Source: Populus alba
Lineage: Eukaryota; Streptophyta; Magnoliopsida; Malpighiales; Salicaceae
Direction of reading: 5' to 3'
Length of the DNA: 64,000 nucleotides
Assembly (NCBI RefSeq): GCF_005239225.2
Contig: NC_133295.1
Coordinates: forward strand, 4,774,001 to 4,838,000
In this document: piece after piece, positions 23,738-37,279 of the stretch
How positions within the stretch are numbered: position 1 is the first letter of the stretch
Layout: each line of letters starts with the position of its first letter
Program-made: the position numbers and the translations under genes
The notes under the pieces: generated by a model
Seen by the model: the letters and a program-made list of their open reading frames with translations, nothing else
Told to the model about the DNA's origin: nothing
The model's database searches: none

Positions 23738-26700
23738 TTTCATTCATTAAACATCAAACCATAGCATTTAAGAACAAGGTTAGCGAAAGCCAAGCATAAA
23801 ACAGTTGTGCGTATTGCTAAGGAAGGGGACGAATTCACAAGCATAAAACATATTTTCTTTAAAATTTTCACCTTATACCAAACACAATCTTAAAAACTTC
23901 CAAAATAATCTCTACCATGGTTATAAAATCTAGACTAGTATGGCGGTTTAGTTTAAAATTTAGATTACTCTAGCTTTCATTAAAAAAAAAAAAAATTCAA
24001 CATGTCAAGGTAACCATGATCCAATGATAAGAACTTAGAATCAAATGGTTTACTCTCTATGTGATTTCAGGATCGAGCCCTGTTGTTTCTAATATTGATG
24101 GTCATTCGAGGTTTACTTGGTCGTTAATTTTATGACTTGTAGAGATTAATCGAGATACATGCAAGTTAGCCTGAACACCCCATTAAAAAAAAAAATACTA
24201 GTTAACGTTTTTGCATTTAAGTTTTTTTAAACAATATCATTTTGATTTTCCCTCATTTCATTATTCGGCCTTATCTATAGGGCTACACTTTATTCAATAT
24301 GAGAGTCCATATTAGCCACGGCTAGAGTCCAAGTTGCTCGTGTTGGGCTTCTAATATTTTAAAAATATTCAACGTAAGCCCACCTCATTCCTCATTCTTC
24401 AAGACCATACCATCAATCCACTAGATTTCGTCTCAAAGCCAACTTCCTTTTAATTACAATCCGTTTGGAACCTCGAGATTTGGCTAGAATTGATTTCATT
24501 TATTTGTTTTTAGTGTATGTTCTTTATTGTGATGGAAGAGTTTTCCAAAAGTAATTTTTAATAATTTTTTAAAATATTTTTTCCATCAATATATTAAAAT
24601 CATAAAAAATATAATAAAAAACAAGAATTTGATATTGATTTTTAAAAACATTTAAATGCACTTGAAAACGAATTTAAAAATACTATTAAAATCTCAAACA
24701 ACATTGCTAAATCTTATGTTTAAAGCTAACTCTTCATTGAAGAATTAATTTCAAAATTTTAAAAAATCCAAAATTTCAAAATCACACCCACACAGGTTCG
24801 ATGATTTGCTTAGAATTCCAAACAATGAACTATGTCTCCATAATGTTACATATATAAAATTGTATGTCCTGATCAAAATATCTCCCCCACCATACAAAGT
24901 TCCTAAGGTGATCTAATAGAAAGGGATGCAAGTATGAATTTCAATTTTAAATTAATTTAATATTAAAAAATTAAATTAAAAAAAATTCAAGTAAACAAAT
25001 GATTTGAGTCAATACGAGTTAATTTGTCAAACTTGAGTAAAGAAACAGAGATAAATCTATATAAAACAAATTAAAAAAATTATAAATTTTAATTTTAAAT
25101 AAACTAAATATTAAATGATGAAATTGAAAAAAATAATATTCATTTAAAAAACAAAAAAAATCTAAGTTAACTTGACTAAACAACAAAACTTCACGATCCA
25201 AGTTATGAAAGTGATTAACCCTAAAGAAAGCAAAAAAAAATAATTATGAAATTCAATTATCAATAAACTCAATATTGAATGATCGAGTTGAAAAAAAAAT
25301 ATTTAAAAAAATAAAAAAATAACCCGAGTCAACACGCTTTAACTCGTAAAACTCGCAACTTGGGCTATAAAATTGAAAAGCTTTATAAAAAATAAATTAA
25401 AATAAATCATAGAACCAATACCCTATAAATCTATTGTTAGAGAATGAAATATATATAAGAGTTCTATTTTTTTTTTTTTTAATTTTGAGGATAAAAAAGG
25501 GCTTTTAACTATCCATTGCTACGTACAAAAGTCATTTCCTTTTAGTATATTTTAATAAAAGGCGGGTAGAAGAGAAAAATAAAAGAAATGCTAAATAAAA
25601 AAGGGAAGATAAGTGACCACACAAAGTTTCGGGCAGAGGAAGGAGTTGCAGCTTATCCCTGAATATCTGTCAGCCAGTAAGAAAATTAGTTCGAAGTTTT
25701 TTTCTTTTTTTGCAAATCTTATTATTACCTGTGATTTATACGACGGTAATATGATAATATTACAAAATTGTGTTTATCTTGTTATTTTGTGAATGTTAAG
25801 ATTAAATTCAACCATTTCATGCAAATAAATTAAATTAGAAATCAAATAAATTAAACTTTAATTTTTACATAACATAGAATTGCTGGTTAATAATATATAT
25901 AAATGTTGAAGAATACAGTTGAAATTATATTTTTTTAAAATTTATTTATTTATTTTTTTATATTTTTAAATTATTTTGATAGGTAGAATTTAAAAATAAT
26001 TAAAATTTTATTATTGTAATAAATTTTTAATTAAAAAATATTTTAAACTGTAACCTTTATCAAAATTCTAAATATACTTAAAGTCACATAAGAATTAAAA
26101 AAAAAAAAAAAAGAATGGACCACACCGTCGTACAACATACGCGCCACCCCACGCTCACACGCCTTTCTTAGGTTTTATGCTTGAGACAGATAAAGCATGT
26201 ACCATAGCATGGCCCATTAGCATGTACCTAGCTACTAGCTAGCCTATTGCCTAGAATTTGAAATTCCATTTGCAAGGATTAAAAATTAATAATTTGGGAT
26301 TTAAAATAATCTTGTGACGGAATTAAAACAGAATATTCTACCAATAATTCCAGTACTAAGATTCTTGGAAAATCAGAATTAAATTTTATATTTCAGCCGC
26401 AAATTCTTGTATTTGCATTTGTCAGTTTTGTTGATAGAAAGGCATATTAAAAAAACACATTTAAACTTAAGAATCATGGTTGATTATTTTTTTTATTAAA
26501 AATTTAATTGAGAATTTTAGGGGACCACAAATATGTTTTGAGAAAATTATATAAGTAATTTACAATAAAAAATAAATAATAGAGATATTTATTTTCTTTA
26601 AATTTATCATGAGTAATTTTTTCTTTCATGAAAAAAATTATATGTCAGGTTCATTAATAATTATCAGTTAAAACAATCACTAATATTACCATAACAAGCT

Positions 26701-28303
26701 ATAAGCTTATTATGCAAATTATGGAACAACCAAAAACAAGTTTTTTAAATATCATCTTATTAATTTTATTTGTAAAAAAATATTATAAAAAAAAAACTAA
26801 AAAAAAGAGAAAAAATACAGGAAAAGATCTTTAAAAATTAGCTTAGGTTTTACTTGGCTTAGAAAAACTAGTAAAAAAGAAAAACACCCAAGTGCATCTA
26901 GGTTTGAAAAGTCGAGCTCGCACGTATGACAATTGTTTTTTTTTTTTTATAAAAACCAGGTGGATGATATGTCATCCACTTGGATATACATCATGTCATT
27001 CATTGATAAATATTATTTAAAATATAATTATATCTAATTGCATAGTAAATTATAGATTACAACATTTCTTTGAACATATAAAATTATTCCTAAGTTATGA
27101 AAAGTCACATTCCTTATAATCCACATCAAACTTGTTTGTTTTCTCAAGCTTAAGTACATATAAAAATTATTTATAAAAACATTAATTGGTTTCACGTTAT
27201 CAGTATTTATACTTACATAATTTTTTTTTATCTCGTATTCAAATTGTTTGTGTTTTATATCAATTCTACCTCTAATACTAAATGCAGAATGATCAATGCA
27301 ATTCGGAAGGTGGGATAATTTTGGATAAATCAAGATGATCAAGTTGGTTTTAAAAATATACGGGCAAGGGAGGGAAAAACAAAAGACATTTACATGACAA
27401 AATGGTTTACTATATAGTACTTAATTAAGGCCAAACGGAGAGAATTCGCCATTGATTTTGGGTAATATTATATTTCTTACAAAAGTATCCTCGAAGAAGC
27501 TAAATATTTTCACTACTATAACTGGGGATCTCTTTGTAGTTCTTGCTAGTTTTGGCACCGTTCGAAATTAAGAGTCCTTACCCTCAAATCAAGAGCCAAG
27601 TAATGAGGAAGACACAAAAATGTAAAACAGTGGTTCTTGATTCGCGTGTCTGCTTACTAGTTTAAATTGCTCGAAGCCATGGAAATATTGCTGTGGCCTA
27701 CGAGCTAGTAACTTGAAGGGAGTGCAAGCAGGAGGAAGCCACAGTTGAAATTCTCACTGCTCTATCTGAAGCTCTAATGGAAGTTTGACATGAAATTACA
27801 GACAGAGGTCAACCTTATCCTTGCGTTTAACTAGGGAAGAATGTCATGTGTAGCTTAGAATATACTTCTCTCTCTACTAGGGATGGATCTGCTTATAGCT
27901 ATTGCTAGGTGCAGTGGGTTTAGGGTTCCAGACATTAGGTCTGTAGAATCATTTTTTATCAAATGTGGAGGTAACATTTACGTCCTCTCTTGATATATTA
28001 TTTGGTTAATTAACCTTCATTTATTTCCTTCATGAATGCTTGCTAGGGTTTCGTGAACAAAAAATGGCTTTTTGACTCGCTTTTTAGAAACAAAGTTGTG
28101 GCAATAATTACGCAATAATGATGATATCCAAATTTCAATAAGGACAAAAGAGTTTCCAACCATCCACTTAAATATATAATGATAATTTCATTTATAATGA
28201 AAGAAAGAGAGGATACATAGATATGGCAGGAGGGAGAGGGATAATTCCAAAATGAGGGACAGTAGCTGTGGGAGCACGTAAAAGTATAACATCATTCTAG
28301 CTG
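23738..28303. other. AT-rich intergenic DNA with scattered repeats
   Basis: No gene supported. A repeat with words such as gagtcaacacg and aactcgtaaaactcgcaact lies at about 24985-25400 and has a diverged relative inside the MITE at 28307-28810. A moderate-GC stretch at 27540-27960 has no recognisable frame. Confidence 0.4.
24536..24712. mobile_element. AT-rich poplar-type MITE, degenerate copy
   Basis: Contains taattttttaaaatatttttt, tatattaaaat and a right end cacttgaaaacgaat like the other copies; boundaries are approximate. Confidence 0.35.
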
Positions 28304-28306
28304 TAA

Positions 28307-28810
28307 GAGCATCTCCCCAAGTGTCAAATTGATAGTATATATATTTTTTTTTAAAAAATAGTATAAATATAGTTTTTTTTAATGTATATTCTAGTGGTAA
28401 AAACTTATTTAAAAGAGTCAATTGTATTTTAATATATTTGATACATATTTATTTTAACAATTCGATATAATTAATTAACTTGACGAGTTTAAAAGTAATC
28501 TAAATTTTTTTAATTATTTTAATATTAAAAGATAAAATTAAAAAAAAAAAAAACTCAAGTCAATCCAAATGAATTAACTCATCAAACCCATCAAAATACA
28601 AGGTCATAAAATCAAAATAATTTCATAAAAAACACACAAAAAAAAAACATATATTGCAATGAATAGTGTTTTTGCAGTTTTGCAAGTAGGAATAACATTT
28701 TGTAATAGCAATGATAAAATAGTATTTTGCTTAGCACTTTAATTCCAACATATAAAATAAGCATTGAAGATATATATATATATATATATATAGCCAGTGT
28801 GGAGATGCTC
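28307..28810. mobile_element. Tourist-like (PIF/Harbinger) MITE
   Basis: Ends GAGCATCTCC and GGAGATGCTC are a perfect 10-bp inverted repeat flanked on both sides by TAA (28304-28306 and 28811-28813), the 3-bp target typical of PIF/Harbinger MITEs. The 504-bp interior has no coding capacity; it includes a (TA)n run near 28771-28791. Confidence 0.82.
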
Positions 28811-28813
28811 TAA

Positions 28814-29656
28814 CATGACCCGTACTCATATGTGAACGTTAGTGTTGAAATTTTTGAAAATATACATGTGAAGGGACAACTAGGAATGGATGGGACTGTA
28901 AGAAATGTGGTGAGTCGGCAAAAAATGTACAAAACAAGAGACAATTCACGATCTATATATGTCTCTATTGCAAATAATACAATGGGCATATACTATATGT
29001 ACAAATAGAGGGAAAGAAAGAGAGAGATCATTGAGGGTTGTAGGGTTAGAAGAGATAACGCAGACAGAGGAAAGGGCGAAGGAGGCAGGAGGAGGAGAGG
29101 GGCAGTTCGGATTTAGAACAAATGTGAAAGGCACGAGACATGAGGAGAATAATAAATGAGAGGTAAAGAGAGGGTGACGAGGCTTATGATAACCCTCATG
29201 ATCGTCACGTCGATTTCAGTCGCCAGTCCCAATAATCCTCCCAGAATTCCACGCTTCTTCTCTCAGCTTTTTTGGCTTTTCTCCTCCCCGCTCTTCTACT
29301 ACGACACCATTGTATTTTACTTTCTCGCACTTGAAAACACAAAAGATAGTGTTTCTATTTCTCACTCTAGCTAAAATATAGCATGGTAAACTTCATGTCT
29401 TGCTCTCACTTTTGTTTTTGTTTCATAATAAACCAATACTTGTAACACCATCTCTTGATTTCCTTGCCTATATATCTCTTTGTACGTACATGTAGATGTG
29501 TAATTAATGATCAATCCACATCTCTTCAAAGTACTGAAACTCAAATTCTGCTTCAATGTTTTTCTTAAGAGAAATTAATTACTTCTTTACTATTTCTTGA
29601 TCAGCAGCTGATCACTCCCTACATTTTTAACTAGCTAGGGCAACACTACCCTTTAC
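28814..29656. other. Distal promoter region of the WOX1-type gene
   Basis: Purine-rich stretch at 29005-29110, then mixed sequence. Small open frames at 28959-29374 have no recognisable domain. No independent gene is supported. Confidence 0.35.
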
Positions 29657-29666
29657 TATATATAAA
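29657..29666 (+). promoter_or_regulatory. Candidate TATA box of the WOX1-type gene
   Basis: TATATATAAA about 300 bp before the start codon would give a 5-prime leader of roughly 270 nt containing CT-rich tracts, typical of plant leaders. Confidence 0.45.
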
Positions 29667-29959
29667 GAACATCTATTCCCTATATTGTAAAGGTAGGAGC
29701 AACATTTCTTGGGTCACCTCTAGCTCTATACTATTCCCTTGCATGCTCCTTTCCTGTTCCTGCTAAACCAACACCATATTTTTCAGCCCCGTCATCTCAA
29801 CACGCATTTCCTTTTGAGGAAAGGAGTGCGAGGGGATCTTTAAGAGAATCTACTTTACTCCTCTTCTTCTGGTTTCACTATCCAGTTCTATAGCTAAATC
29901 TTTCCATTCAGTTCTCTTTAACCCTACTCCTATTTGTCCTTCAAGGTTGTTTTGCGAAA

Positions 29960-32173
29960 ATGTGGATGATGGGTTACAATGATAGTGGTGACTTCGACAT
30001 GCCAGATTCTTTCAATGACAGGAAGCTTAAGACTCTAGTTCCGAGGCCACTACCCTCCACAAACAACACTTCGACTGCCTCTGGCCCTCCTTGCCCTGGC
30101 AGCCGTCTTCATAGTACCGATTTTCTTGCTCTAAACCAGTACCATCTGGGACTGGGTATGGATCTTTCTTTTCTTTTATATCTCTCTTTAATTAGGTGTG
30201 ATCAGTTCCTGATTGAATGTTCGTTAAAATATTGAGAAATGCTTGTTTATTCATTTTTGCTTTTGTAGCAAGTATGGTTGATCAAAGCATAAGAGAGTTC
30301 AACACACAGCCAGTTGTCATGAGCTCAAGATGGAATCCAACACCAGAACAGTTAAGGACCCTCGAAGAGTTGTATCGAAGAGGGACTAGAACACCCTCAA
30401 CCGACCAGATTCAAGACATAACTGCACAGCTTCGTAGATATGGAAGAATTGAAGGAAAGAATGTATTCTACTGGTTTCAAAACCACAAGGCGAGAGAAAG
30501 ACAAAAGCGTCGACGTCAAATGGAATCTGATTCTCTTGATGATCATCAGCAACATGGACATGGTGTTGAAATGTTTGGAAGGAAAGAACCAGGTAAAAAG
30601 ACTCCAATATAAACAAGACTTTCTAGAGTTATCCCAAATCTTGGGCTTGAAAAAGAGAGAAATGTTTGATACGTATGGCTTTTTGTGAATTCCTTTTTGT
30701 TGTTATTTAGAGAAGTTTGAGATCATCAATTTCTTGCTTTTTAGCATTCCAATTGTTGGTTTTAGAGAGAGATGTAAAGTTTTGTATTCTTTTTGTTTTT
30801 CCTTTTGTCTACAGGAGCAAGTATGACAGGTTACGACGGTGAACAGACCAAGAACTGGGCTCCCTCTACAAACTGCAGTACACTATCAGAGGTCTATTCT
30901 TTGTACTCTCTATATAACCTTCCTTTCTCTTTCTTCATAGAATAAGATTCTCTTTTTTCTTAATTTAAGTATATCTTTAATCTCAAACAAGGGACATAAC
31001 ACAAACAATCAAGAAGGTTTAATAATGTCGTTATGATTAGAAGTGCATTTTTTTTTAAATTTTCTTTTAGGTTTATAGAGTTTAAAAAGGTTGTGTAGAG
31101 AGATACGCAAAGGGAATTGAAGAAAACAACAAAAAAGCTCTGTTTGTTGGGAAATGAAAAGGGCTTAAAAGCTGCATTCTTTCCTTTCTGCCGGGGCTGC
31201 TGTTATAAGACTAGCTTGCGTTGTTGGTCTTGTGCTTATCAAGCATTTAAGGCATTGTTTTGGGCACCCATTTTTATTCCATTGAGTAAAGGGGCATCCT
31301 GATAGTGAATGTACAAAATGCCAACCCTAGTAGGAACTTGGCTTCTCACACACTTCATGATTTCTGAACTTTTTTTTTTTTTTTTTTAAAGTTGAGGTTT
31401 GAATTCCAGATATCCCAACCGCAACCCCTTGTTATTTGAATGCTATTACATCGCTAGTAGCATGGATTCATGTGCAAACAACACAAGAGTTAAAAGAATA
31501 ATGTTCAAGCTTGTTGCACTATTCAAATTCTCTTTTGATAGTAAGAGAATTCTTTCTCTGGAACAAGAAAATAAGAGAATTCATGTTTTGAATGGTACTC
31601 TTCATTAAATCTCAGGAATCTGTTTCAATATCAAAGGCATCAAAAGCAGCAATGGCAGAGTACTATAGACCAGATGGATGGATCGAATTCGATGAAGGAG
31701 AAATATTGCAGCACAGAAGAAACCTCATAGAAAGGAATGCGACGTGGGAGATGATGCCTTTTTCTTGCCCGTCTCCCACCCACCTCTTGAACACTATATC
31801 TAGCGCTACTGCTGCAACTATAGCTACTACAACTGCGTCAACACAAGGAGCGGCGACAGTAAGAACAATGGACCCAACAAAGCTCATGAACGCTCATGAC
31901 CTCAACATCTTTATAGCACCTTACATAGAAAATGGGCATCATGGAGCCCTTATTAACCACTTCAATAACAGCGCCATCAACGAGGGTGATGAATATTGCA
32001 GACATGGCAATGACGAATCTCAAACCCTTCAACTATTTCCTCTTCGTAGTGGCGGTAACGGAAACAATATTGAAAGAGATGGCAATGAGGTATCGGTTTC
32101 TGCTGCTGAATCCTTGAACGCTAACGACTTCGCTCCTTGCCAGTTTTTCGAGTTCCTTCCACTGAGGATCTAA
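29960..32173 (+). CDS. WOX1: WUSCHEL-related homeobox transcription factor, WOX1/STENOFOLIA type
   Basis: Exons 29960-30155, 30269-30592, 30815-30891 and 31616-32173 join in phase to 384 aa; all introns are GT-AG. The start MWMMGYND and the following R-K-L-x-x-L-x-P-R-P match the N-terminus of WOX1 proteins. The homeodomain lies at about 84-149 ([16 protein letters not shown] to [19 protein letters not shown]), with the enlarged loops typical of WOX factors. The WUS box TLQLFPL is at 336-342 and a second short leucine/phenylalanine motif, FFEFLPL, ends the protein (376-382), as in STENOFOLIA/MAEWEST/WOX1. Family members act in the nucleus, mostly as repressors recruiting TOPLESS-type co-repressors, and promote leaf-blade outgrowth and vascular patterning. 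The Ala/Thr-rich stretch near 263-280 is low complexity. Intact and probably functional. Confidence 0.93.
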
Positions 32174-35100
32174 TGACCAGCCAAAGCAAGACTTTTTATT
32201 TCTGTTTTCACTTTATGAGTAGTTTTCTATGTATGTAACATGATGGTGGTAGGGGTTCTGGGGTTTGGATATTAATGTAATGTTGTTGGAAAATGGGAAG
32301 AACTGTTTCCTGTTCAGAGATCAAGATGCTGCGTTTCATGGCATTAGTGCAATGGTCCATGGAGGACGAAAAGGAAGGGGGTTGCCTTAAAATGCATTTG
32401 GACACTGTATTAACGTTGAATCCATGAAGAAACATCATGTTGACAGGATAGCTAAGGAGGCCTTGTTCGAGTAACTTAAAGCATGTTGTTCGATTTTCTC
32501 GTAAGATGAAAATGAAAAAAAGACAGCCAGTACAAACCAATACGTGATAAATTATTAATCTTTTAATGGAAATTGATAAAGAAACGAGTATCTGCAGTTG
32601 GGTATATTCCTGTAGCTAAATAGAACCTACGCACTCTCTTAAGCTGAAAATCAAAATAGAGAGAGAGAGAGAGAGAGTGGAGCTTCTTTCTTTCTTTCTT
32701 GCATGCTCCTTTGCCCTTGTACCTTGAAATTAGAGATGGGTAGCTGCCTTTTCTCCCTCTAGACCAAAAGTAGAGTCAAATGCAGGCGTAAGAGATTCTA
32801 CAACCGAGTAAAAATGTGTACATATAGTGGGAATGTATGTGTAGTCTAAGAAGGCGTATCGTGAACAATTAATGTAAAATAGCCTTCATTTTTGCCTCAC
32901 TATTAAATTTTCCATGCATTTTAAATTTTTCACAAACAATAAAACCAAATTTACTTTTTATAAAATCAAGCATCAACCCAATATTTAATATTATGATGAT
33001 CTCATATAAAATAAATCAAAATAAATTATTAGGTGCAATATTTAATTAACATATTGTGAAGAATGAAATTAAAAAAACAAGAATTAAATGATAAGAATAA
33101 AAAACATTCATGCATCAAGTTAGAAAGGGAAAACACTATTAAAATCCACCCTTTTTATGAGGGCTAAACAATGTTTTTTCACACCTCTTTTAATTTAATA
33201 TTGTCTCTAGTGTTTTCACCCAACAAAAATTGTTTGATATTTAAAACACAAAATTCATTCACTTTTGTAATTATAAAATTATTCTTTAATTATTAAACCT
33301 TTGAACTAGACATTAAAGGAAGATGGTCTTTTCATTGTGCAATTGTTTTTTGCAAATTATATAGGGTTAGATTGATAAAAATATTTTCACAAAAATTACT
33401 AATTTAATCCTAGATTAAAATAATATAATGCCTACTACTCGGGGGCTTTTATGTATTTTTAATTTTTTAAAATAGTATAATTACTTTGATATCCTTTTAA
33501 AACAAAACCAACATAACTCTCACACAAGAGCTTTGTTTTTCATTTCAGTTTTATTGTAAATTCTAAGACTACTTAGGGGCATTGTTGCAATTTACATTAA
33601 TTAAATATAATTTAAAAACTTGTTGGCAAGTGAAAAGTCTGGGCAGCCTATGCACTACTCAAGCAATGAGTGTAAGGTCATTGGACCATCAAATGTTGAC
33701 TTCTGACGCAACGTTTGAAAGGTCTTGGTGCCCTCGACATAATAAGACAGCGTGTGCCCTTAACACACATCGATTTTGGACTAACTTCTTCTTTTTTTTT
33801 ATCTCTCCCTACCTTAAATTTCATACCAGCCCCTTTAAAAAAACAAAACCAACACCGACAATTTATTTCCCTTATATATATGATCCCTACCTTTTTTATT
33901 ACTATTTTTTATTTTTAATAAGCTATAAATTATTATTTTTTTAATTTCACCATCTTTCATTGTTTTCTTTTAAATTTGCCCCATTTTGTTGATTGATATT
34001 TGTTTTTCTTGGGATCATACTTTAGAAAAAAAAAATAACAATTTCATCCTTCATGGGTTTAGTTTTCTATCAAATATGATTATTATTCTTTTTATTATTA
34101 TCAGTTCCTTGCTAAGGTATGTGAGCTTTTTCTTTTTTCAATGACCATATAAAAATTTTTTTTTTCTTAAAAGTTTGATTTATTTTTAATTTTATCCTTA
34201 TTTAACATTTTTAGATTTATTTTTTTTTAAGAATTTTTTTAGGTTTATTTTGTTTTTTTTTTTCTTCAATTTGGTTGTCTTTCCGATCTTGTACCAATGA
34301 TCATGAGGTTTGCAGGTTAATGGTTAACTCAGATTTTTTTCGTTGTTATGGCGTTAGTCTCGGGTTCATGATCAGAATTATTAGTTTTAACATAATACAA
34401 GAAATTTAAAGATATATAAACTGATAAACAAAAAACAATTGTCAATGCTAATTAAATATTCAATTAAAAAGCTAATTTTTGGTATAATATCAAAATAAAA
34501 ATAAGTGCAAAATAATTTAACTTTGAATTTTTCCTTTTCTTTTAACTTATACATTTTTTTTTTTTTTTTTTATCATTAATAAAATATACATGGTTTCTAA
34601 ATAGATATAAAAGAAAATCAAAACACTCCTAATTGGTTCACCAGACACAAAAATTTTGTTTTTAAAAGCAATCAATTTTTTTCTCAACCTTAATCTATTT
34701 TTTTCAAGAAGATGAAGAGCCAGTAAAAAACAACTATATAAAACTCATTGACACCAAGGTAAATTTTTTTTATTGCTGGAATGTGGATAACCCCTCTCTC
34801 TCTCTCTCATTGACAGATTTTCAAAGGCCTACAGGATCTTACTACTGTTTCGAATTATTTTTAGTTAATTTTCCTTCTCTGTTGCTAGCCATAATTTCTA
34901 ATTTGTTTGATGTTCTGTATCATTGGCTGTAGTACTTCAAGCCTAGAGAAGCAAGCTAGTGAGTTGTAAAACAAAAGATTAACCAGGCAAAAAACAAAAT
35001 CAGCAGATCACGAAAACACCATAATTCACAAACCAGCAAAATCTTGTTTTGTTCTTTTCTTTGTTTCTTGGACAGAAGATGAGACAGGTGATTGGGTTGC

Positions 35101-37271
35101 TGTGTGGAATGAGGAATGTGGAAATGGCAGGGAGTGAATTGACTGAGCAAAGAGGGCCTCAAGGATACAGTCTGCCATGGAAATTGACAACACCTAAGAA
35201 TACTTGACATATGGAGACGGGCAGCCTGTGGACCAGAAATTTCCTTCATATATTTAAAGCTATCATGTGATCTTTCCCTTCCCTTACGCCTTGTATTTTT
35301 GAGCTCTGTGTCATGTGAATGTGATCTCCTGTTCGATTATCATGAGGTCATGATGTCATGTCTCATTCTCTTCTGCCCAAAAGCAAACTTGATCTGGCTT
35401 CTCCTTCAATTTATTTACAGGACGTATGGATTTTCTAAGGACAAAGCTTCGGCGGACTTCAAACTTCAAAGTGAAGAATACTATATGCCTGCATTTGGGA
35501 TTTATTTTATTAAAAAAAAATACAAATCAGCACCTAGCTAAGCTAATTATTAATTATCCCATCATTTTATGTTGTTGGCGCATAAATAAGCTACGGTAAA
35601 ATAGTTTTTCCAAGGGGGAAAGGATAAGCTAAATCAGTAAGTGTTCTAAGAAGATCAATAATGCCATTTGATCAAGGGTAATGTATTCTTGGATGATGCT
35701 GCAATAAGATTGTTAGAAATATTCAGTTAGAATTGTTTTTTTTTTTTTTTTTTTAAAGTAGGTAGTTTTTGATGATGATAGATCAATATTTATTTTATAA
35801 GTTCACTTTGAAATCTATATTTATATACGAGATATGTTAGTGTATATTCTTTATAGCCTATTGATTAATTACATGTGACATTGATCTTGTTCAAGTAATA
35901 CTTGTCAGATGACATATACACTGAACTAACCTATATGAGAATTTCATATGAAAAAATTATTTATATTTATAGAAAGGCTCACATGATGGTTATGTGAGTG
36001 ATACTTAGACTAGAGATAATTAAGTTATCTTATACAGGAAATGTTATTTTTTGTTCATGCTACATGTTGTCTTAATTAATTAAGAGTAAAGAACGAGCAA
36101 ATATTGGGTATAACATAAACTATATGAAGGTATTTAATAATCCATGCACATCATCTTAGGTGAATGAGGGAGAATGTTTTATTTGTTCTCAAAAAATTTT
36201 GATTGTAAATTCTTGTGCAAAGTGGAATAATATTTGAAAAGAGTTTTAAAATTTATTCAAATAATCGATAATTATGGTGGTGAGAATAAATATGATTTGA
36301 CAAAATAGACACATTTCATGCTATAATATCTAAAACAAAATATTATTTATGAATGAATAATAATTACACTAAGAAACTGGTTACTAAAAGGTTAAGTCAA
36401 ATCACTTATAATTTTTTAATATTTAAGAGATCATGACAAGCTACTTGAGATTGTACTTGATCTTCAAATATAATCAATAAATTATTTAATTGATAATAAA
36501 TTAATTAATTTAATTTATTTAATCCTATTATAATAAATTAATCCTATTTATTTATTTTATGATATTTTCATGTTTTTTTTTATTAATATTTATTATGTTC
36601 ATGATATTGAAAATAAAAGTAATAATTCGTGTCGACCTATCACACACATTGAGTAAAATAAGAACACATCCTAGTCAACTATCATTCTATTATTTTAATT
36701 AAATGATTAATTAGTTTTAATTGAAATTACTTGTGCTTTACTATTGTTATTATATATAAATAGATAAATCAAATGTGCGGTTATAATAAATTTTTATCAT
36801 TTTTGAGTGACACTCATTATATTTATTTTGTGAAACAAAAATATTTCCCGATTTGTTAGAGTAATTACTATCACCTATCACCTGGACAAATAAAGAAACA
36901 CAGAAAATACTAGGTTAGAGTAATATTATGTTCGAGCATTTGATTGTTAATATGATGGTTATTGAATGCTTATATATTATTAACTTCAGAGTTTGTATGA
37001 TTAATCGAAGTGTGCATAAGCTAATCGGGACATCCACGTTGATGATAATAATAATAATAAAAAAAAACACACAGAAAATACTATCTCAACCAGCTAGTGA
37101 ATATAAGAGAGGAGAAATAGCCGATGTTCACAGAACAACTTGTGGCAATCAGCAAGGATATGGACATGTTCCTTTCTTGAGAATCTGCTACAAATACTTC
37201 GAATAGTTAGCTACTTCGCTAAAACAATACATGAAATCAAACAATATAATTCTTTCAGGAAATATGATATA
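32174..37271. other. Intergenic DNA after WOX1
   Basis: Begins with the WOX1 3-prime UTR. A (GA)n microsatellite lies at 32659-32678. The rest is AT-rich; a GC-richer island at 35060-35260 has a pyrimidine-rich tract ending in ggacag just before it, which could be a splice acceptor, but the downstream frame (about 42 codons) is not recognisable. Confidence 0.4.
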
Positions 37272-37279
37272 ATTTTTTT

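Noticed and set aside
29156..29374. A 72-codon frame upstream of WOX1 considered as a small gene
   Set aside because: No conserved motif and low-complexity composition; treated as distal promoter.
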